Source of the DNA: Ampullaceana balthica
Lineage: Eukaryota; Mollusca; Gastropoda; Lymnaeidae
Direction: 5' to 3'
Assembly (NCBI GenBank): GCA_944989445.1
Contig: CALYLW010000989.1
Location: forward strand, 1 to 64,000
DNA length: 64,000 bases
This document shows positions 58,738 to 64,000 of this stretch, piece after piece. Positions within the stretch are counted from its first letter, which is position 1, and every line of letters begins with the position of its first letter. The notes under the pieces were generated by a model, which saw only the letters and a list, made by a program, of their open reading frames with translations, had not been told where the DNA came from and did not search any database. A program made the translations under genes and the position numbers.

Positions 58738-60153
58738 CAGTGTTACCTCGAAATACGAATGCTTCAACATACGAAAAATCCCAGACACGAAGAAGGGCCA
58801 CTCGATGATTTTGTTTGTTCCAAGATACGAAAAAAATCCAAGATACGAAAGACGCGAAGCTAACAAAATTGTGCATCACGTGACTGCATGCCAAGCGCCA
58901 ACAATAGCAAAGAAGGCTATAAATAAAATAACATTTTTTAAAAATGAGACAAGAAGATGATGTGAGGCAAAGGAAATGAAGGGTGAAACTGAAAATTAGA
59001 AAGCGCAAAACAAAAAGTTTAATTTTTTAATTAAAATGTACATAAGTTTAATAGTTACGTTACAGTGTCCTGCTGTACAAAATGTTAGTGTTTATTTAGC
59101 ATCAATTCTTTCAAAGTTTGTACATAACGTATTATTTTTATAAGTTCAGTGTTCGTACGTACTAATGCCGTAACGTTTCTGCCATTCGTTCTCCCCCTCT
59201 ACCACCTTATCCCAAACTTCGCCACATCGCCACATCGCCACATCGCCACATCGCCTCACTCGAAAGTTATATTTGTTTTCATTTTTCATTTATTTTTTTG
59301 TTTTCATTGTTTTCTTATTATTTATTTGATATATAATGTGTTCTTTTGAAGATTCCTATTTTGTTGGGTTTTTTAAATAGTTTTCCATCATATTTTCAAT
59401 GTTTATTATTGTTTCTGTGTGGCTTGGAACGGATTAAGTATTTTACATGTAAAATTTAGTTATAGATACGAAACATCCAAGATACAAAACATCCAAGATA
59501 CAAAACATCCATGATACGAAACATCCAAGATACAAAACATCCATGATACGAAACATCCAACATACGAAACATCCAACATACGAAACATCCATGATACGAA
59601 ACATCCAAGATACGAAACATCCAAGATACGAAACATGCAAGATACGAAACATCCAACATACGAAACATCCAACATACGAAACATCCATGATACAAAACAT
59701 CCAAGATACGAAACATCCAAAATACGAAACATCCAAGATACGAAACATGCAAGATACGAAACATCCATGATACGAAACATCCAAGATACGAAACATGCAA
59801 GATATGAAACATCAAAGATACAAAACATCCAAGATACAAAACATCCAAGATACGAAACATGCAAGATACAAAACATCCAAGATACAAAACATCCAAGATA
59901 CGAAACATGCAAGATACAAAACATCCAAGATACGAAACATCCAAGATACGAAACATGCAAGATACAAAACATCCAAGATACAAAACATCCAAGATACGAA
60001 ACATGCAAGATACAAAACATCCAAGATACGAAACATTCAAGATACGAAACATGCAAGATACAAAACATCCAAGATACAAAACATCCAAGATACGAAACAT
60101 CCAAGAATCCCGGAATCCCGGAGGGATTAATTTCGTATCTCGAGGTACCACTG
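58738..60153. mobile_element. Tc1/mariner-type MITE, 1416 bp, TA target duplication
   Basis: Ends cagtgttacctcgaaatacg and, inward from the right, cagtggtacctcgagatacg (17 of 20 identical by eye). TA flanks both sides (58736-58737, 60154-60155). Neighbouring 53-bp repeat copies at 60.2-60.4 kb show the unoccupied target, ggaagttagtttgattcc, with TA once. No transposase frame; the 131-codon minus frame at 58613-59008 only crosses the terminal repeat. Half of it is a 16-bp array. Confidence 0.88.
59464..60106. repeat. 16-bp minisatellite inside the mariner-type MITE, ~40 copies
   Basis: Unit gatacgaaacatccaa, with gatacaaaa and catgcaa variants. The motif ccaagatacgaaa already occurs twice near the left terminal repeat (~58830-58860), outside the array. 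Frames on both strands are repeat-derived. Confidence 0.95.
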
Positions 60154-60400
60154 TAGTTTGATTCCACCATTACTCAAGCGGGATTGCGTAGAACCCTCCT
60201 GGAAGTTAGTTTGATTCCGCCCTTACTTCTACGTGCTTGCGTAGAACCCTCCTGGAAGTTAGTTTGATTCCGTCCATACTCCGACGTGCTTGCGTAGAAC
60301 CCTCCTGGAAGTTAGTTTGATTCCGCCCTTACTCCGGCGTGGTTGCTTAGAACCCTGCTGGAGTTTAGTTTGTTTCCGCCCTTACTTCTACGTGCCTGTT
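60154..60400. repeat. 53-bp tandem repeat, ~4 copies, interrupted at its left by the MITE
   Basis: Core ttgcgtagaaccctcctgga then agttagtttgattccgcc, with copies starting near 60184, 60237 and 60290. Part of a further copy (ctgcgtagagccctcctgga) lies at 58713-58737, left of the MITE. Confidence 0.88.
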
Positions 60401-60524
60401 CTGAGAGTAGCCTCCCTTGCCAGCCCACCCCATTCCCCCCGCCCGTCAATGGTCAGGTCTTCTAGCCACACAAACTGACGTCTGGCGAACAAACACCCAC
60501 AGACCGTCTGCCGGGGCCATTTCT

Positions 60525-60572
60525 CACTTCCGGTTTCGCGGGCTGTGCTTCCGGACCAGTTTCCGCCATATT
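60525..60572. promoter_or_regulatory. Promoter-like cluster: two ETS sites and a YY1-like site
   Basis: cacttccgg (60525-60533), gcttccggac (60547-60555) and ccgccatatt (60563-60572) lie within 48 bp of CpG-rich, single-copy DNA. ETS and YY1 motifs near the start site are typical of animal housekeeping promoters (established knowledge); function here is inference. No exon identified nearby. Confidence 0.35.
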
Positions 60573-61125
60573 TCTTCCGTCCATTTACCTACCAGTAGAG
60601 TTATCCCCCCCCCTCTCCCACCCCCAACAACTTAGGTTCTTATATCTAAATTCTTTTTAAAATTAAAATCACATTTATTGTGTGTTGCCTTCAATTATAT
60701 GATCCGCTTTACTGTAACGCTTTAAAATAACAACGAAATTTTCTGGTCCCAGTTTTCCGTAACGAAATCTATTTCTCTTAAGCGTAGCAACTGGAGAAAC
60801 AAAATCTTAGTTAATTTAAAAAAACAAAAACAACAACAGCATTTAAGCACCTTGGGTTGAGAGTATCTGATCAAGGTGACCACTGACCACACACAGAAAT
60901 ATGGACGCATTACTGCAGTACTTAGATTCTAATAGAAACTTACATGTCTATATGATTTTCACCCGCTTAGCTGATACTGCAATACCAAGATCACTGACGG
61001 AAAAAAAACGTTTCAGGGCGAGGGCAGTAACAGTTGTCTTAATATATCACAGGACGAGTTTCTGGTTTACACCTTGATTATCTTAGTATCACTACCATTT
61101 TATTTCTTAACGACATCATTCTATC
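60573..61125. other. Unassigned single-copy sequence
   Basis: C-rich at 60605-60630, then A/T-rich. No gene, RNA or transposon end could be supported. Confidence 0.55.
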
Positions 61126-61306
61126 GGTGGCACATTTTGGAGAGCTGTGCTGGTGGCACATTTTGGAGAGCTGTCCTGGTGGCATATTTTGGAGAGCTGC
61201 CCTGGTGGCACAGTTTGGAGAGCTGTGCTGGTGGCACATTTTGGAGAGCTGTCCTGGTGGCATATTTTGGAGAGCTGCCCTGGTGGAACAGTTTGGAGAG
61301 CTGCCC
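61126..61306. repeat. 26-bp minisatellite, ~7 copies
   Basis: Core cattttggagagctgtcctg then gtggca. Copies occur in a three-type order (tgtgctgg, tgtcctgg, tgccctgg) seen twice. Confidence 0.94.
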
Positions 61307-61442
61307 TGAGTCTAAGCGTATCTTGTGGTTGGCTTGAGTATCTGTGATGAAAGTCTTGTAACTATCTTCTTGTCTGGGTCTGGCCGAAATAAGAAAACAA
61401 AATTCAGAAGTCTCAAGTTTTTTGGTCATCGTAGAATGTGAA

Positions 61443-64000
61443 ATCTAACACTATCATTGTTCTCAGTGGAATGACCTGCGAACTAATACTATCATTGTTC
61501 TCAGTGGAATGACCTGCCAACTATAACACTATCATTGTTCTCAGTGGAATGACCTGCCAACTAACACTATCATTGTTCTCAGTGGAATGACCTGCCAACT
61601 ATAACACTATCATTGTTCTCAGTGGAATGACCTGCCAACTATAACGCTATCATTGTTCTCAGTGGAATGACCTGCCAACTAACAGTATCATTGTTCTCAG
61701 TGGAATGACCTGCCAACTATAACACTATCATTGTTCTCAGTGGAATGACCTGCCAACTAACACTATCATTGTTCTCAGTGGAATGACCTGCCAACTATAA
61801 CACTATCATTGTTCTCAGTGGAATGACCTGCCAACTACCACTATCATTGTTCTCAGTGGAATGACCTGCCAACTATAACACTATCATTGTTCTCAGTGGA
61901 ATGACCTGCCAACTATAACACTATCATTGTTCTCAGTGGAATGACCTGCCAACTATAACACTATCATTGTTCTCAGTGGAATGACCTGCCAACTATAACA
62001 CTATCATTGTTCTCAGTGGAATGACCTGCCAACTAACACTATCATTGTTCTCAGTGGAAAGACCTGCCAACTAACAGTATCATTGTTCTCAGTGGAATGA
62101 CCTGCCAACTATAACACTATCATTGTTCTCAGTGGAATGACCTGCCAACTATAACACTATCATTGTTCTCAGTGGAATGACCTGCCATCTAACACTATCA
62201 TTGTTCTCAGTGGAATGACCTGCCAACTAACACTATCATTGTTCTCAGTGGAATGACCTGCCAACTATAAGACTATCATTGTTCTTAGTGGAATGACCTG
62301 CCAACTAACACTATCATTGTTCTCAGTGGAATGACCTGCCAACTATAACACTATCATTGTTCTCAGTGGAATGACCTGCCAACTAACACTATCATTGTTC
62401 TCAGTGGAATGACCTGCCAACTATAACACTATCATTGTTCTCAGTGGAATGACCTGCCAACTATAACACTATCATTGTTCTCAGTGGAATGACCTGCCAA
62501 CTATAACACTATCATTGTTCTCAGTGGAATGACCTGCCAACTATAACACTATCATTGTTCTCAGTGGAATGACCTGCCAACTATAACACTATCATTGTTC
62601 TCAGTGGAATGACCTGCCAACTATAACACTATCATTGTTCTCAGTGGAATGACCTGCCAACTATAACACTATCATTGTTCTCAGTGGAATGACCTGCCAA
62701 CTATAACACTATCATTGTTCTCAGTGGAATGACCTGCCAACTATAACACTATCATTGTTCTCAGTGGAATGACCTGCCAACTATAACACTATCATTGTTC
62801 TCAGTGGAATGACCTGCCAACTATAACACTATCATTGTTCTCATTGGAATGACCTGCCAACTATAACACTATCATTGTTCTCAGTGGAATGACCTGCCAA
62901 CTAACACTATCATTGTTCTCAGTGGAATGACCTGCCAACTAACACTATCATTGTTCTCATTGGAATGACCTGCCAACAAACACTATCATTGTTCTCAGTG
63001 GAATGACCTGCCAACTAACACTATCATTGTTCTCAGTGGAATGACCTGCCAACTAACACTATCATTGTTCTCAGTGGAATGACCTGCCAACTAACACTAT
63101 CATTGTTCTCAGTGGAATGACCTGCCAACTAACACTATCATTGTTCTCAGTGGAATGACCTGCCAACTATAACACTATCATTGTTCTCAGTGGAATGACC
63201 TGCCAAGTAACACTATCATTGTTCTCAGTGGAATGACCTGCCAACTAACACTATCATTGTTCTCAGTGGAATGACCTGCCAACTAACACTATCATTGTTC
63301 TCAGTGGAATGACCTGCCAACTAACACTATCATTGTTCTCAGTGGAATGACCTGCCAACTAACACTATCATTGTTCTCAGTGGAATGACCTGCCAACTAA
63401 CACTATCATTGTTCTCAGTGGAATGACCTGCCAACTAACACTATCATTGTTCTCAGTGGAATGACCTGCCAACTATAACACTATCATTGTTCTCAGTGGA
63501 ATGACCTGCCAACTATAACACTATCATTGTTCTCAGTGGAATGACCTGCCAACTAACACTATCATTGTTCTCAGTGGAATGACCTGCCAACTAACACTAT
63601 CATTGTTCTCAGTGGAATGACCTGCCAACTATAACACTATCATTGTTCTCAGTGGAATGACCTGCCAACTAACACTATCATTGTTCTCAGTGGAATGACC
63701 TGCCAACTATAACACTATCATTGTTCTCAGTGGAATGACCTGCCAACTATACACTATCATTGTTCTCAGTGGAATGACCTGCCAACTATAACACTATCAT
63801 TGTTCTCAGTGGAATGACCTGCCAACTAACACTATCATTGTTCTCAGTGGAATGACCTGCCAACTATAACACTATCATTGTTCTCAGTGGAATGACCTGC
63901 CAACTAACACTATCATTGTTCTCAGTGGAATGACCTGCCAACTAACACTATCATTGTTCTCAGTGGAATGACCTGCCAACTATAACACTATCATTGTTCT
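61443..64000. repeat. 40/37-bp minisatellite, >60 copies, runs off the window
   Basis: Core cactatcattgttctcagtg then gaatgacctgcc, followed by aactataa (40 bp) or aactaa (37 bp). The two lengths alternate irregularly, except for a run of about 15 long units (~62390-62880) and runs of short units near 62900-63120 and 63200-63450. The array is cut by the window end, so its true length is unknown. Confidence 0.97.

Noticed and set aside
58613..59008. 131-codon minus frame with a hydrophobic start
   Set aside because: It spans the left terminal repeat of the mariner-type MITE and the edge of element X; hydrophobicity reflects A/T-rich sequence.

Overview
The window reads as repeat-dense intergenic DNA from an animal nuclear genome. 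There are no operons, Shine-Dalgarno sites, rRNA genes or convincing complete protein genes. It holds tRNA-derived SINE heads, short non-autonomous hAT, Tc1/mariner and Helitron elements, and a dispersed ~550 bp repeat (called R1 here) of the HINE/pearl-like kind common in molluscs. I infer a lophotrochozoan, most likely a mollusc. That is an inference from the repeat repertoire, not from a marker gene.

The most striking property is tandem-repeat density. More than 40 separate minisatellite arrays (units 6-53 bp, 2-84 copies) cover, by my rough sum, about 45% of the 64 kb. Most long reading frames here are artefacts of arrays whose unit is a multiple of 3, or whose unit has no stop in several frames; they are often open on both strands.

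Layout. 1-3.3 kb: head-to-tail R1 array. 3.5-12 kb: SINE, then 42-, 31-, 25-, 18-, 20- and 33-bp arrays. 12.3-15.5 kb: cluster of Helitron ends, a hAT MITE with 8-bp target duplication, a 28-bp array, a reverse R1 copy and another hAT MITE. 15.5-19.1 kb: 34- and 22-bp arrays. 19.2-22.8 kb: element Y copy 1 and a 780/819/780-bp triplication. 22.9-30.3 kb: further arrays, a CpG-rich island, a hAT MITE whose target duplication starts a 12-bp array, and one possible small exon. 32-38.8 kb: R1 copies, SINE, a 14-bp array and a nested complex (hAT-1 inside element X, with R1, a tRNA-like unit and a foldback element inside hAT-1). 39-49.9 kb: further arrays, a promoter-like NRF1/E-box/ETS cluster at 41.1 kb and element Y copy 2. 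50-54 kb: old R1 copies and MITEs. 55-64 kb: arrays, hAT-4, an uninterrupted copy of element X, a TA-flanked mariner-type MITE carrying its own minisatellite, and a 40/37-bp array running off the end.

The best candidate for something under-described is a recurring link between transposons and minisatellites. In four independent places an array unit can be traced to single-copy sequence of a transposon: a target-site duplication, a tRNA-like module, a terminal-repeat-proximal motif, or internal element sequence. In two of these an unexpanded homologue lies in the same window. This suggests transposon insertion repeatedly supplies the starting material for minisatellite birth in this genome.
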